From Enterococcus sp. HY326 (GTDB lineage Bacteria; Bacillota; Bacilli; Lactobacillales; Enterococcaceae), in contig NZ_JANLGQ010000004.1 of assembly GCF_026157065.1 (NCBI RefSeq), forward strand, positions 1-64,000: a stretch of 64,000 bases of DNA, written 5' to 3'. The translations under genes and the position numbers were made by a program. The notes under the pieces are model-generated. The model was not told the DNA's origin and did not search any database. It was given only the letters and a program-made list of their open reading frames with translations. Position 1 is the first letter of the stretch, and every line of letters starts with the position of its first letter. Positions 16,982 to 26,242 of the stretch are shown here, in pieces.

Positions 16982-17029
16982 AGCTCTCTTTTTGTGTTAG
17001 AAAACTTAACACGAAAAGAGAGCTTTTTT
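16982..17029 (+). terminator. Terminator of the adcA operon
   Basis: An 18-bp-class stem (AGCTCTCTTTTTGTGTTA with TTAACACGAAAAGAGAGC) followed by six T. Confidence 0.9.
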
Positions 17030-17079
17030 CATTTTTTCTGATAATTTACAAAAATAATCTAGTCTTATCCGAAATTTGA

Positions 17080-17096
17080 TGTTACTATATCTAACA
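17080..17096 (+). promoter_or_regulatory. GlnR/TnrA box upstream of amtB
   Basis: TGTTA-CTATATC-TAACA matches the consensus TGTNA-N7-TNACA exactly. It lies 46 nt before the amtB start, a typical place for nitrogen control by GlnR. A weaker right half (TTACA) ends at 17050. Confidence 0.75.
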
Positions 17097-17142
17097 TAAT
17101 CAATTGAAGGTTGATTAATTTACTTAAAAGGGAGTTGGAATT

Positions 17143-18357
17143 ATGGAAGCAGCAAATATTGCATTTATTATTATCTGTTCGGCGATGGTTTTCTTGATGA
17201 CGCCGGCACTAGCATTTTTTTACGGGGGCTTAGAACGACGCAAAAATATTTTAAATACCATGATGATGGTTATTTGCGTTATGGGCTTAGCTTCAGTAAT
17301 TTGGATTGGCATCGGCTACACGCTATCCTTTAGTGGAGACGGTCTATTTATCGGGAACTTAGACAATCTTTTCTTAAACGGTGTTTCAATGAGTGAAGGC
17401 GAAGGAATTCCAGATGGATTATTCGCTGGATTCCAAATGATGTTTGCTCTAATTACTACAGCAATTATTACCGGTTCAGTTGTTGGTCGGATGCGTTTCT
17501 CAGCAATTTTCTTATTTATTGCCGCTTGGTTGGTTATCGTGTATTCTCCATTGGCCCACATGGTTTGGGGCGGCGGCTTCTTAGATGCAATCGGTTCAAT
17601 CGATTTCGCCGGCGGGAATGTTGTTCACATCAGCTCAGGAATTTCTGGTTTGGTATTAGCTTTAGTTGTCGGTCAGCGTCGTGGCTTCAAGCAAACGGAA
17701 TATCGTCCTCATAATATTCCTTTCATTGTATTAGGAACAGGTCTTTTATGGTTCGGCTGGTTCGGATTCAATGCTGGTTCGGCTTTAGCAGCAGATGGCT
17801 TAGCAGTCCATGCGTTATTAACAACGAATACTTCAGCAGCCGCAGCGATGCTCTCTTGGATGCTGATTGAAAAATTAACAATTGGTAAACCAACAGCTGT
17901 CGGAGCTTGTACTGGGGCGGTTGTCGGTCTGGTTGCTATTACACCAGGTGCAGGTTTTGTCAGCCTTTGGTCTTCATTGATTATCGGTGCTTTAGTTAGT
18001 CCTTTCTGTTATTACTTTATTTCAGTTATCAAGCATAAACTTGGCTATGATGATGCATTAGATGCTTTTGGTTGCCATGGTATTGGCGGAATTTTCGGAG
18101 GAATCATGACAGGTATCTTTGCCGATCCAGCATTAGGCCACACAGGTTTAATCTATGGCGAAGCAAACTTATTTATCGCTCAAGTCGCTTCAATTGTCTT
18201 TACAGCAATTTTCGCTGGGTTAGCGACATTTATCATCATCCGAATTATCAAATTGTTTATGCCGATTCGTGTCTCTGCTCAAGAAGAAGCACTGGGCTTA
18301 GATCACAGCGAACATGATGAATCAGCTTACCCAACGTTTATGGGCTTAGATTCTTAA
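17143..18357 (+). CDS. amtB: Ammonium transporter AmtB
   Basis: Amt/Mep/Rh family ammonium channel, 404 aa, about eleven transmembrane helices. Family marks include the N-terminal FFYGGLERRKN region, the pore histidines in GGNVVHISSGISG and DAFGCHGIGGIFGG, and the Trp/Phe-rich LLWFGWFGFNAGS segment. The gene precedes the PII gene by 18 nt, the classic amtB-glnK pair in which PII blocks the channel when nitrogen is ample. Preceded by GGAG and a GlnR box. Confidence 0.97.
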   Translation: MEAANIAFIIICSAMVFLMTPALAFFYGGLERRKNILNTMMMVICVMGLASVIWIGIGYTLSFSGDGLFIGNLDNLFLNGVSMSEGEGIPDGLFAGFQMMFALITTAIITGSVVGRMRFSAIFLFIAAWLVIVYSPLAHMVWGGGFLDAIGSIDFAGGNVVHISSGISGLVLALVVGQRRGFKQTEYRPHNIPFIVLGTGLLWFGWFGFNAGSALAADGLAVHALLTTNTSAAAAMLSWMLIEKLTIGKPTAVGACTGAVVGLVAITPGAGFVSLWSSLIIGALVSPFCYYFISVIKHKLGYDDALDAFGCHGIGGIFGGIMTGIFADPALGHTGLIYGEANLFIAQVASIVFTAIFAGLATFIIIRIIKLFMPIRVSAQEEALGLDHSEHDESAYPTFMGLDS

Positions 18358-18375
18358 TAATGGAGGAAGTTATCA

Positions 18376-18717
18376 ATGAAAAAAATAGATGCGGTGATTC
18401 AACAGGAAAAACTAGAAGAAGTAAAAGCGGCTATTGATCAAGGAACAGAAACCTCCGGGATGACAGTTGCTCAGGTTTTAGGTTTTGGGCGCCAAAAAGG
18501 CTTTAAAGAATATGTCAGAGGTCAAGAAGTCATTACAACCTTATTACCAAAGGTGGCAATAAGCTTTGTCGTACAGGATGAAGACGTGGACCAAGTAATT
18601 GATATGATTTTAAATATTTGTGGTACAGAGGGCGTTGGTGATGGCAAAATTTTTATCACCAATGTTGAAGAAGCGATTCGCATTCGCACGGGGGAAAGAG
18701 GTCGTGCAGCGATTTAA
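18376..18717 (+). CDS. PII family nitrogen regulatory protein
   Basis: GlnB/GlnK-like trimeric signal protein, 113 aa, binding ATP/ADP and 2-oxoglutarate and acting on AmtB. Core motifs: GMTVAQVLGFGRQKG before the T-loop, then LLPKVAISFVV, and GTEGVGDGKIFI. The T-loop reads GFKEYVRGQEVITTL, in which the uridylylated Tyr51 of enterobacterial GlnB is replaced by Val; this agrees with Gram-positive PII proteins that are not uridylylated. Cotranscribed with amtB and followed by a strong hairpin. Confidence 0.93.
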   Translation: MKKIDAVIQQEKLEEVKAAIDQGTETSGMTVAQVLGFGRQKGFKEYVRGQEVITTLLPKVAISFVVQDEDVDQVIDMILNICGTEGVGDGKIFITNVEEAIRIRTGERGRAAI

Positions 18718-18755
18718 GTGATTGTAAAATTAAAAATTTTTCAAAATAGTATTTC

Positions 18756-18793
18756 CATAAAAAGCATTTGCGGCCTCGCAAATGCTTTTTATG
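18756..18793. terminator. Terminator of amtB-PII
   Basis: GCATTTGCG/CGCAAATGC stem with a 4-nt loop, extended by AAAAA and TTTTT flanks; it can act on both strands. Confidence 0.88.
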
Positions 18794-18862
18794 CTATCAA
18801 GGAGTATTCTAGTACCTTCGAAGATTTTGCAGCTGTTTGAAAGTACGTAATGGCTTTCCTAC

Positions 18863-18892
18863 TTGAAAGGGAACTAATGTTTGGTTTATAAT
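18863..18892 (+). promoter_or_regulatory. dinB promoter
   Basis: TTGAAA at 18863-18868 and TATAAT at 18887-18892, spacer 18 bp. No clear LexA (GAAC-N4-GTTC) box was seen. Confidence 0.6.
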
Positions 18893-18910
18893 ACGGAGGG
18901 GGTGATTGAC

Positions 18911-20041
18911 GTGGTGGAGCTACAGTTTCCTTTGAAAAATGATACTTCGCGAAAGATTATTCATATTGATATGGATGCTTTTTTTGCGGCCGTTGAAGAG
19001 CGGGACCATCCTGAATTGGTCGGAAAACCACTAGTCATCGCCAGACATCCCAGTGATACCGGTGGCCGAGGAGTGGTAACCACCGCCAACTATGAAGCCC
19101 GCAAGTACGGGATTCATTCTGCCATGAGTGCCCAGAAGGCTTTTGAGCTGTGCCCGCAGGCAATTTTTAAACCGGGAGATCATCAAAAATACTCAGAAAT
19201 TTCGCGCCAGATTCGCCAAATTTTTTATCGTTATACGAATATTGTCGAAGCTGTCTCTATTGATGAGGCTTATCTTGATGTCACCGAAAATAAATTGCAC
19301 AGTAAATCAGCCATAAAGATTGCCAGTCTGATTCAACGGGAGATTTGGCAGGAAACCCATCTGACGGCGTCTGCTGGTATCAGTTACAACAAATTTTTAG
19401 CAAAACTAGCCTCTGATTATCGAAAACCAAGAGGAATAACGGTTGTCATGCCTGATGAAGCTATTACTTTTTTGAAGGAATTACCGATTGAAAAATTTCA
19501 CGGCATCGGTAAAAAAACCGTGCCTAAAATGCAGGAGCTGGGTATCTTTACTGGTGCTGATTTATATGAAAAAAGCGAGATGGAATTGATTCGTCGCTTT
19601 GGAAAAATGGGCTATTCTCTTTACCGTAAAGTTAGAGGCGTGCATGATTCTCCGGTCAATACCTTCCGTAATCGCAAGTCAGTCGGCAAGGAACATACCT
19701 ATGGGAAATTGCTGACAACTGAATCAGAAGTTCTTACTCAGCTAAGGCAACTGTCAGAAAAAGTTGCTGGGGCCTTAAAAAAAGAGCAAAAACATGGCAA
19801 AACAGTGGTGTTAAAAGTCCGTTATGCTGATTTTACCACGATTACTAAGAGAACGACTTTGCGGGAATACCTACACGAAAAAGAAGCGATTTTTGCTGAG
19901 GCTAGTTTGATTTGGGAGGAGGTCCAAGGCCTTGAAAAAGGCATTCGTTTGCTAGGAGTTACAATTACGAATCTAGATCCAATGACCTATGAAAATATCA
20001 CACTACCATTATGGCCAGAGACCCATAAGAAAAAATCTTGA
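18911..20041 (+). CDS. dinB: DNA polymerase IV
   Basis: Y-family translesion polymerase, 376 aa. Catalytic residues: D20 in HIDMDAFFAAVEER and the D/E pair in SIDEAYLDVT (about 114). Thumb/HhH motif FHGIGKKT (about 196), and the little-finger domain from about 235. The frame is open back to a TTG at 18881, but that codon lies inside the promoter; GTG 18911 (or 18914) follows GGAGGGGGTGA and gives a normal N-terminus. The C-terminal beta-clamp-binding peptide is not obvious. Confidence 0.95.
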   Translation: MVELQFPLKNDTSRKIIHIDMDAFFAAVEERDHPELVGKPLVIARHPSDTGGRGVVTTANYEARKYGIHSAMSAQKAFELCPQAIFKPGDHQKYSEISRQIRQIFYRYTNIVEAVSIDEAYLDVTENKLHSKSAIKIASLIQREIWQETHLTASAGISYNKFLAKLASDYRKPRGITVVMPDEAITFLKELPIEKFHGIGKKTVPKMQELGIFTGADLYEKSEMELIRRFGKMGYSLYRKVRGVHDSPVNTFRNRKSVGKEHTYGKLLTTESEVLTQLRQLSEKVAGALKKEQKHGKTVVLKVRYADFTTITKRTTLREYLHEKEAIFAEASLIWEEVQGLEKGIRLLGVTITNLDPMTYENITLPLWPETHKKKS

Positions 20042-20116
20042 AAAAAAGTATTTCTGGAAGGACAATGAACTATTCAGATAACTTCAGAAGTATTTTTAGG
20101 AAACTGTCCTTAAAGA

Positions 20117-20164
20117 CAAACATGCGGCTAGACAAATGCACTGTCTAACCGCATGTTTGCTTTT
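20117..20164. terminator. Bidirectional terminator between dinB and nrdG
   Basis: Stem CAAACATGCGGCTAGACA with TGTCTAACCGCATGTTTG (one mismatch) between convergent genes; T-rich after it on the plus strand. Confidence 0.8.
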
Positions 20165-20238
20165 GTTGATTTTTACTTTCAAGACGCTGGTTATTAGAGC
20201 ATCTGAAAAGTGATGCTAGATGAAATGATTTCCTGATT

Positions 20239-20805
20239 CTACTTTCCTGCTTGCAGCTTCTCCCAAATGACAACTCGGTTTTCAGCCAAAGATCTTGGAA
20301 CATCGATAATCCGCTGATTGCTGCTGCCACGAAATTGCAGTTTGAGATTTTTTTTAGCCAACTCAAAACGGCCATCCACCAAGATATCTACGCAGGATAA
20401 TAACTCCAGTTTGTCTGAGGATTCTTGTAGTAATTCTTCAAAAGTATAGCCAGTCCAGCTCCAGATATCTTTACTGCTACCGTATTCCTTTCGTAAGCGT
20501 GTGACAACTTTCAAACAGACTTCTGTATTTAAAAACGGTTCCCCGCCTAATAAGGTTAGACCTTGAACATAATCTGGTTGTAAGTCCGCTATTATTTGGT
20601 CCTCCAGTTCTTCAGTGAAGGGTTGACCATATTGAAAATTTTGAACAGCCTTATTAAAGCAGCCTTCGCAATTAAACAGACAGCCACTGACGTAAAGACT
20701 ATTTCTGACACCCTCGCCATCGACAAAATTTAGAGGTTTATAGTCAGCATAATAATTTTTACTATATTGACTTGCCAACCACTCTTTTGGTTGAGGATTA
20801 TTCAA
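20239..20805 (-). CDS. nrdG: Anaerobic ribonucleotide reductase activating protein
   Basis: Radical-SAM activase, 188 aa, that makes the glycyl radical on NrdD. The 4Fe-4S motif CLFNCEGC (C42, C46, C49) is followed by the SAM-binding LTLLGGEPF. Start is TTG at 20805 with AAGGAGG at the proper distance; a longer frame from TTG 20823 would place that binding site inside the gene. It lies downstream of nrdD on the same strand but is separated by a hairpin and a candidate promoter of its own. Confidence 0.95.
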   Translation of the reverse strand: MNNPQPKEWLASQYSKNYYADYKPLNFVDGEGVRNSLYVSGCLFNCEGCFNKAVQNFQYGQPFTEELEDQIIADLQPDYVQGLTLLGGEPFLNTEVCLKVVTRLRKEYGSSKDIWSWTGYTFEELLQESSDKLELLSCVDILVDGRFELAKKNLKLQFRGSSNQRIIDVPRSLAENRVVIWEKLQAGK

Positions 20806-20851
20806 GAAAATACCTCCTTGCAAAATTCATTTATTTAACAAATGGGTGAAA

Positions 20852-20879
20852 ATAATAAAAAATAGATACCACTAGACAA
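20852..20879 (-). promoter_or_regulatory. Candidate nrdG promoter
   Basis: On the minus strand TTGTCT (20879-20874) and TATTAT (20857-20852) are 16 bp apart. Confidence 0.45.
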
Positions 20880-20891
20880 TTTACTACAGAT

Positions 20892-20928
20892 AAAATTGCG
20901 CCAAGACAAGGTCAAGGCGCAATTTTTT
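20892..20928. terminator. Hairpin between nrdD and nrdG
   Basis: AAAATTGCGCC/GGCGCAATTTT stem. On the minus strand it is followed by TTTT and probably ends much of the nrdD transcript. Confidence 0.7.
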
Positions 20929-20974
20929 AATTTTATTTGGCTCAGTTGTATTAAAAGCGATTGTTCGAATATCT

Positions 20975-23173
20975 CTATTTCATATGTTTAACTCGGGATG
21001 AAATTTCTTTATGACGACCATGGACCATCGGACGAGCTTGAGGATTTCCAAGATAGCCGCAAGTTCTTTTGACAACGTCACATGATTTTGGATCGTGATT
21101 GCCGCACTCCGGACATTCAAAACCACGGGCAGTGGGATTGAAGTCACCTTCAAAGCCACATTCATAGCAATGGTCAATTGGCGTATTGGTGCCTAGATAG
21201 CCGACCCGGTCATAGGCGTAATCCCAAACGGCTTCTAAAGCTTTGGGATTTTGTTGTAGCACAGGATATTCACAATAATGGATGAACCCGCCGGAACAAT
21301 ATTTTGGATAATCTTTTTCAAAGTCCAATTTTTCAAAGGGTGTTGGGTTCTTGCGGACATCATAATGGAAACTATTGGTATAGTATTCCTTATCGGTAAT
21401 ATTAGCTACAACGCCAAATTTTTCAGTGTCTAAGCGGCAGAAACGATCTGTTAAGCTTTCACTTGGAGTAGAATAAACGCTGAAATGATAACCGTACTCG
21501 TTACCCCAATCATCAGCATGAGCCTTCAACTCTTTTAAGATGCTCAAAGTAAATTCTTTAGCTTCGGCATCTTGCTCCCATTCGCCTCCGAAAAAGGCGG
21601 ATGCGACTTCGTACAAGCCAATGTAGCCGAGGGAAATGGTCGCCCGTTTATTTTTAAACAACTCATTAACGGCATCTTTGCGGTTTAAACGTTTACCAAA
21701 TGCGCCATACATATACAAAATTGGCGCATTAGCAGGCGAGGCTTCTTTACAGCGTTCAACACGATAGACAAGGGCATCTTTCATAATGCCTAAGCGTTCT
21801 TCTAAAATTTGCCAGAAGCGATCAAGGTTGCCAGCGGATTCTAACGCAATTCGTGGTAAATTCAAAGTAACTACCCCAAGATTCATCCGGCCAACATTTA
21901 TTTCTTGGCCGTTTTCATCCTGCCAGCCCTGTAAAAATGAGCGGCAGCCCATTGGTACTTTAAAACTTCCGGTTAGTTCAACAATTTTGTCATAGCTTAA
22001 AATATCAGGGTACATCCGTTTAGTCGCACATTCCAAGGCAAGCTGCTTTATATCGTAATTCGGATCGTTTTCAGATAAATTGACGCCGCGTTTTAAAGTG
22101 AAAATTAATTTAGGGAAGATGGCAGTTCGATGCTCACTGCCAAGTCCGTTAATACGAATTTGCAAAATGGCCCGTTGGATTTCCCGTTCAAACCAATTTG
22201 TGCCAAGGCCAAAACCAAGGGAAGTAAATGGTGTTTGCCCATTGGACGTGAACAGAGTGTTGATTTCATATTCTAAACTCTGCATTGCATCGTAAATATC
22301 TTTTTGAGTTTTAGCTAAGGCATAGGCTTTACGTTTTTCAGCCACTTCAATCCATTCTTCTGCGTCTTTTAAATGCTTTTGGTAATTTAATTTCGCAAAG
22401 GGTGCTAGTAGTTCATCTACACGGTCTGCTGAACAACCGCCGTATTGACTAGAAGCGACATTGGCGATAATTTGTGAAATTTGAGCCGTCGCCGTTTGAA
22501 TTGATTTAGGTGATTCCACTTCGGCATTGCCAATCTTGAAGCCCTCAGTCAGCATAGTTTTAAAATCAATCAAGCAACAATTCGTCATTGGCGTGTACGG
22601 ATGATAATCTAAATCGTGATAATGAATATCGCCTTTTTGATGGGCGTTGGCCACATGAGGTGGTAACATTTTTAGGCCGATGGATTTTCCGACAATCCCA
22701 GCTGTCAAGTCTCGTTGTGTGTTAAAAACATCACTATCTTTGTTAGCGTTTTCGTTGACAACGGTTTGGTCTTTGTTAATCAACTTCCCAATGGTAAAAT
22801 TAATATCGGTTGCTTTGGAGCGTTCAAAGTCTCGTTGAGTCCGGTAGTTGATGTATTCTTGAGCCAAATCGTATTCGTTTTTCTCAAGTAAAATGTGTTC
22901 GACCACATTTTGCACTTCATAAATTTTTACGTTATGGGCGAAGCGCTCGCTGATTTCTTGGTCAATCCGGTTGACAATTTCTTGAATTCGTTCGTGGGCT
23001 AAAGGGTCGATGGAGCCATTAATTTTGGCTTCTGCTTTAACTAAAGCATCGTAAATTTTTTGGTCGTCAAAGTCCACTAAGCGGCCATCCCGTTTGACAA
23101 CTTTGAATTTTGCAAGTCGTGGATGCAGTAGAATTTCCGTATTTTCCCGTTGGATTTTCATCATTTTTTTCAC
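20975..23173 (-). CDS. nrdD: Anaerobic (class III) ribonucleoside-triphosphate reductase
   Basis: Oxygen-sensitive NTP reductase, 732 aa, supplying dNTPs in anaerobic growth. An ATP-cone regulatory domain (about 25-110, VVKRDGRLVDFDDQKI) precedes the catalytic barrel. The zinc site CYECGFEGDF...FECPECG is near the C-terminus and the glycyl-radical motif RTCGYLGNP (about 700) is present; both are intact. GTG 23173 is preferred over ATG 23179 because AGGA lies seven bases before the GTG but only one before the ATG. A promoter is at 23200-23228. Confidence 0.95.
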   Translation of the reverse strand: MKKMMKIQRENTEILLHPRLAKFKVVKRDGRLVDFDDQKIYDALVKAEAKINGSIDPLAHERIQEIVNRIDQEISERFAHNVKIYEVQNVVEHILLEKNEYDLAQEYINYRTQRDFERSKATDINFTIGKLINKDQTVVNENANKDSDVFNTQRDLTAGIVGKSIGLKMLPPHVANAHQKGDIHYHDLDYHPYTPMTNCCLIDFKTMLTEGFKIGNAEVESPKSIQTATAQISQIIANVASSQYGGCSADRVDELLAPFAKLNYQKHLKDAEEWIEVAEKRKAYALAKTQKDIYDAMQSLEYEINTLFTSNGQTPFTSLGFGLGTNWFEREIQRAILQIRINGLGSEHRTAIFPKLIFTLKRGVNLSENDPNYDIKQLALECATKRMYPDILSYDKIVELTGSFKVPMGCRSFLQGWQDENGQEINVGRMNLGVVTLNLPRIALESAGNLDRFWQILEERLGIMKDALVYRVERCKEASPANAPILYMYGAFGKRLNRKDAVNELFKNKRATISLGYIGLYEVASAFFGGEWEQDAEAKEFTLSILKELKAHADDWGNEYGYHFSVYSTPSESLTDRFCRLDTEKFGVVANITDKEYYTNSFHYDVRKNPTPFEKLDFEKDYPKYCSGGFIHYCEYPVLQQNPKALEAVWDYAYDRVGYLGTNTPIDHCYECGFEGDFNPTARGFECPECGNHDPKSCDVVKRTCGYLGNPQARPMVHGRHKEISSRVKHMK

Positions 23174-23199
23174 ACTCATTTCCTTTAATCTCGCTTTCT

Positions 23200-23228
23200 A
23201 TAATAAAACATTTCACAAGATAGAGCAA
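23200..23228 (-). promoter_or_regulatory. nrdD promoter
   Basis: On the minus strand TTGCTC (23228-23223) and TATTAT (23205-23200) with a 17-bp spacer. Confidence 0.55.
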
Positions 23229-23350
23229 TAGTTTTCCCGAAGATATTTATCAACATCTGGTATTTTTTAGAGAATATTTCAAAAGATAGCCACCAGATAT
23301 AGTGGGTCCACTGTTTAAGCTTGTTTGGCGGGATTTTTGGCTGATTATGC

Positions 23351-23356
23351 TATGAT
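23351..23356 (+). promoter_or_regulatory. Extended -10 element of the BceAB-type operon
   Basis: TATGAT preceded by TGC (extended -10), 21 nt before the ATPase start. There is no good -35, as expected for an extended -10 promoter or one needing an activator. Confidence 0.45.
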
Positions 23357-23376
23357 AGAGGGGAGGAAGGGATGAG

Positions 23377-24156
23377 ATGAAAACAATTATTGATGTAAAA
23401 AATCTGACCAAAACCTTTGGCAGTCGAAAAAATAAAGTCAATGTGCTGGAGAATATTTCTTTTTCTGTAGAGGAGGGGGAATTTGTTGGTATCATGGGAC
23501 CAAGTGGTGCCGGGAAGACAACTTTATTAAATATCTTATCGACAATTAGCTTTCCAACCCTTGGCAGCATTGTGATTAATGGTGCCGATTTAACGAGCCT
23601 TAAAGGCGATAATCTCAGCGAGTTCCGCAGAAAAAATTTAGGGTTTATTTTGCAGGATTTTCATTTAATGAATACGTTAACGGCCCGAGACAATATTTTA
23701 TTGCCGCTGGCGGTTGAAAAAAAATCACTGGCTGAAATTGACCAAAAAATCGAAGTGGCTAGTGAAATGCTGGGAATTAAAGGGATTTTGAATCAATACC
23801 CTGATGAATTATCAGTCGGGCAAAAGCAACGGGTGGCAGCAGCTCGAGCGTTAATCGAGGAGCCAAAAATTATTTTTGCTGATGAGCCAACGGGGGCGCT
23901 GGATTCAACTTCTGCCACTGAACTATTGAATTATCTTCATGATATTTCTTTACATAAGGACACCACGATTTTAATGGTAACTCACGATCCTTATACGGCG
24001 AGTTATTGCAACCGAATTTTATTTATCAAAGACGGGGCCATTTTTTCTGAAATTGTGCGCCGAGGTTCTCGCCGGGAATTTTTTAATAAGGTGATTGATA
24101 TGCAGGCGACTATTGGTGGAGGAGGGCGCAGCAATGCTATTTCGTCTGGCCTTTAA
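23377..24156 (+). CDS. BceA-type ABC transporter ATPase
   Basis: ATPase of an antimicrobial-peptide detoxification/sensing transporter, 259 aa. Walker A GPSGAGKTT (41-49), Q-loop FILQDFHLMNTL, signature LSVGQKQRV (Val in place of the usual second Gly), Walker B IIFADEPTGALDS, and the switch His in MVTHDP. ATG with GGAGG upstream. The stop overlaps the permease gene by 23 nt. Assignment to the Bce class comes mainly from the partner permease. No BceRS two-component genes are seen within the window. Confidence 0.85.
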   Translation: MKTIIDVKNLTKTFGSRKNKVNVLENISFSVEEGEFVGIMGPSGAGKTTLLNILSTISFPTLGSIVINGADLTSLKGDNLSEFRRKNLGFILQDFHLMNTLTARDNILLPLAVEKKSLAEIDQKIEVASEMLGIKGILNQYPDELSVGQKQRVAAARALIEEPKIIFADEPTGALDSTSATELLNYLHDISLHKDTTILMVTHDPYTASYCNRILFIKDGAIFSEIVRRGSRREFFNKVIDMQATIGGGGRSNAISSGL

Positions 24157-26164
24157 AAGTTTTCGCCGGCAAGTCAGAAGCTATCTAATTTATTTTTTGA
24201 GTATGATTTTAGCGGTGACGATTTTTTATACTTTTAGTGCGCTGACTTATAACGATGCGATTATTGTGCGGGCTAATCAGGATCTTCATCTCTCACAAGC
24301 CTTGGTTTTAGGACAGATTGCAGTCATTGGAATTTTATTATTTTTTATGCTGAGTACCAATCGCTTTTTCCTAAGAAGGCGTGCGGAGGAAATTGGCATC
24401 TATCATTTATTTGGCCTCAACCGTTGGAAGATTACCGGACTTTTTATTAGTGAAATTATTATTCTGGGGATCTTAAGTTTAGGAATTGGTGTTGTAATCG
24501 GCATCGTGTTTTCCAAAATGTTTTCCATGATTTTGGTTAAGGCGATGGCTTTGAGTATTGAGAGCAGCTTTTTTATTTCTTGGCGTTCAGTTGGTTTAAC
24601 TGCGGGGACCATGTTTTTTATTTTATTGATTGTGGCAATGCGTACTGCTTGGATTCTGCAAGACTATTCAACTCATCAATTGTTTAAAATGGATCAGCTG
24701 ACCAGTCAGCAACTTGAGATGAGGGGCTGGCAAAAGGTGTTGGGGGCAATTAGTACCTTGTTTCTATTGCTTTCGTATTTAGGAGCTTTTCAGACACTGG
24801 CTTTGGGAAAATGGTTGGCCAACTTTCTTGATGGCTCAGGTTTTTATGCGAATTTTCTCGGCATTTTGATTACGCTGCTATTAGCAAGTGTTGGCACCAT
24901 TTTTTTCTTTATTTGGGGTCTGCGCTGGTTGCTGTGGCTTGTCGGACGCAGCCGCAGAATTACAGAACAAAATTTGACTGGTTTATTGATTGGCAATCTG
25001 CGGGCCCGCTTAACTCGCAACCGCCGTACGACTGCCGGTATCACGGCCACTATGAGTATAGCGATTATCTTAATCAGTTTGGCCTTTTCAACTTTTATGA
25101 TTTCTCTGAGGGAGGTTTATTATACCGACCCAACTGATTTTCAAGTTGCGGCCGATCAGTATCCTCGTCTCAAAGAAATTGTTGAGGAAAATGATGGAGA
25201 GCTAACAGCTGAGGAGACGTTGAATTTTAAAACGGTTGGCGGCTATCTTACGGGGAACCTGGTGAACGATCGAGGCAGCTCTGCGGTAGAATTAGTCGAT
25301 GTAATTTCACTGTCGAACTATCGAGAGTATCAAAAAATTAATCAGGGTCTGCCGGATATTAATTTTCAGAATAATCAGCAGGTGGTTTTATTAGATACTG
25401 TTCAAAATCTTTTCCGGTACATTTTTGAATATGATTCCAGAGCATATTTAGGCGATCAAGCGGTGACGATTCAACGGGCAACAGCAGACCGTCTGGGACT
25501 GACACTTTTACGCTACGGTTATTTGACTTTTGTTGTTTCAGATGAGCTGTTTGACCAGCTGGAGGGCTATAGTTATCAAGTAACAGCTTTTAACACCAAT
25601 AATCAAAATCAGGAGGAGTTGGCACAAGCTGTTTCGGAAAACTTACCTGTAGCCTACGACTATTCCCTCAGCTATGACCTTATCTGGAATGGCTCAGCGG
25701 TGGTCGGCGAAATTGCCAGTGGAAATCAAGGACCATCGACGATACAAAGATTAAACTATTCAAGTCAGTATCCTAATTGGCGGTTGACCCGTCGGCAATC
25801 AGGCCTAGTGATTTATGTGACAGTTTTTATTGGTTTAATTGCTTTGATTACAACCGGTAGCATAATCGCTTTACGACAAATTGCTGAAGCCGAACATGGC
25901 AAAGAAAACTATCAGCTGCTGCATCTTTTAGGAATACCTAAAAGAAAAATCTTACGGGTCATGTATTGGGAAAATGCACTTGTTTTCATTCCAATTACTT
26001 TAGTGATTGTCTTAAATTCTTTTTTTGGAATCTATTTATTGTCCCGTTACTTAACCTTTACTAATTTTTGGCTGCCGAATATTTTTATTATTTTTACTGT
26101 GGTGGTCTATCTGATGTTTTACATCTTGACGGCGAATTTTTATCGCCGAGTGGTTGATTTATAG
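24134..26164 (+). CDS. BceB-type ABC transporter permease (FtsX domain)
   Basis: Membrane protein of 676 aa with about ten transmembrane helices. Four helices lie in the first 200 residues, including an FtsX unit. A further set lies at about 195-330, and a large extracellular domain (about 335-545; no Cys, rich in Gln, Asn and Tyr) sits before the last three helices. This layout is typical of BceB/VraG-type bacitracin or lantibiotic resistance permeases. ATG 24134 has GGAGGAGG in front; the frame is open further upstream (24095) but without a binding site. Its substrate is unknown. Confidence 0.85.
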   Translation: MLFRLAFKSFRRQVRSYLIYFLSMILAVTIFYTFSALTYNDAIIVRANQDLHLSQALVLGQIAVIGILLFFMLSTNRFFLRRRAEEIGIYHLFGLNRWKITGLFISEIIILGILSLGIGVVIGIVFSKMFSMILVKAMALSIESSFFISWRSVGLTAGTMFFILLIVAMRTAWILQDYSTHQLFKMDQLTSQQLEMRGWQKVLGAISTLFLLLSYLGAFQTLALGKWLANFLDGSGFYANFLGILITLLLASVGTIFFFIWGLRWLLWLVGRSRRITEQNLTGLLIGNLRARLTRNRRTTAGITATMSIAIILISLAFSTFMISLREVYYTDPTDFQVAADQYPRLKEIVEENDGELTAEETLNFKTVGGYLTGNLVNDRGSSAVELVDVISLSNYREYQKINQGLPDINFQNNQQVVLLDTVQNLFRYIFEYDSRAYLGDQAVTIQRATADRLGLTLLRYGYLTFVVSDELFDQLEGYSYQVTAFNTNNQNQEELAQAVSENLPVAYDYSLSYDLIWNGSAVVGEIASGNQGPSTIQRLNYSSQYPNWRLTRRQSGLVIYVTVFIGLIALITTGSIIALRQIAEAEHGKENYQLLHLLGIPKRKILRVMYWENALVFIPITLVIVLNSFFGIYLLSRYLTFTNFWLPNIFIIFTVVVYLMFYILTANFYRRVVDL

Positions 26165-26211
26165 ATTTTCAGAAAAAGGGCAAAAAAGCTTTTATCAGCG
26201 GTTCGTTATGC

Positions 26212-26217
26212 TATAAT
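26212..26217 (+). promoter_or_regulatory. Extended -10 of the M42 peptidase gene
   Basis: TGCTATAAT, with the hexamer at 26212-26217, 25 nt before the ATG. Confidence 0.5.
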
Positions 26218-26242
26218 TTTATGAAAAGAAAGGCGGGAAACA

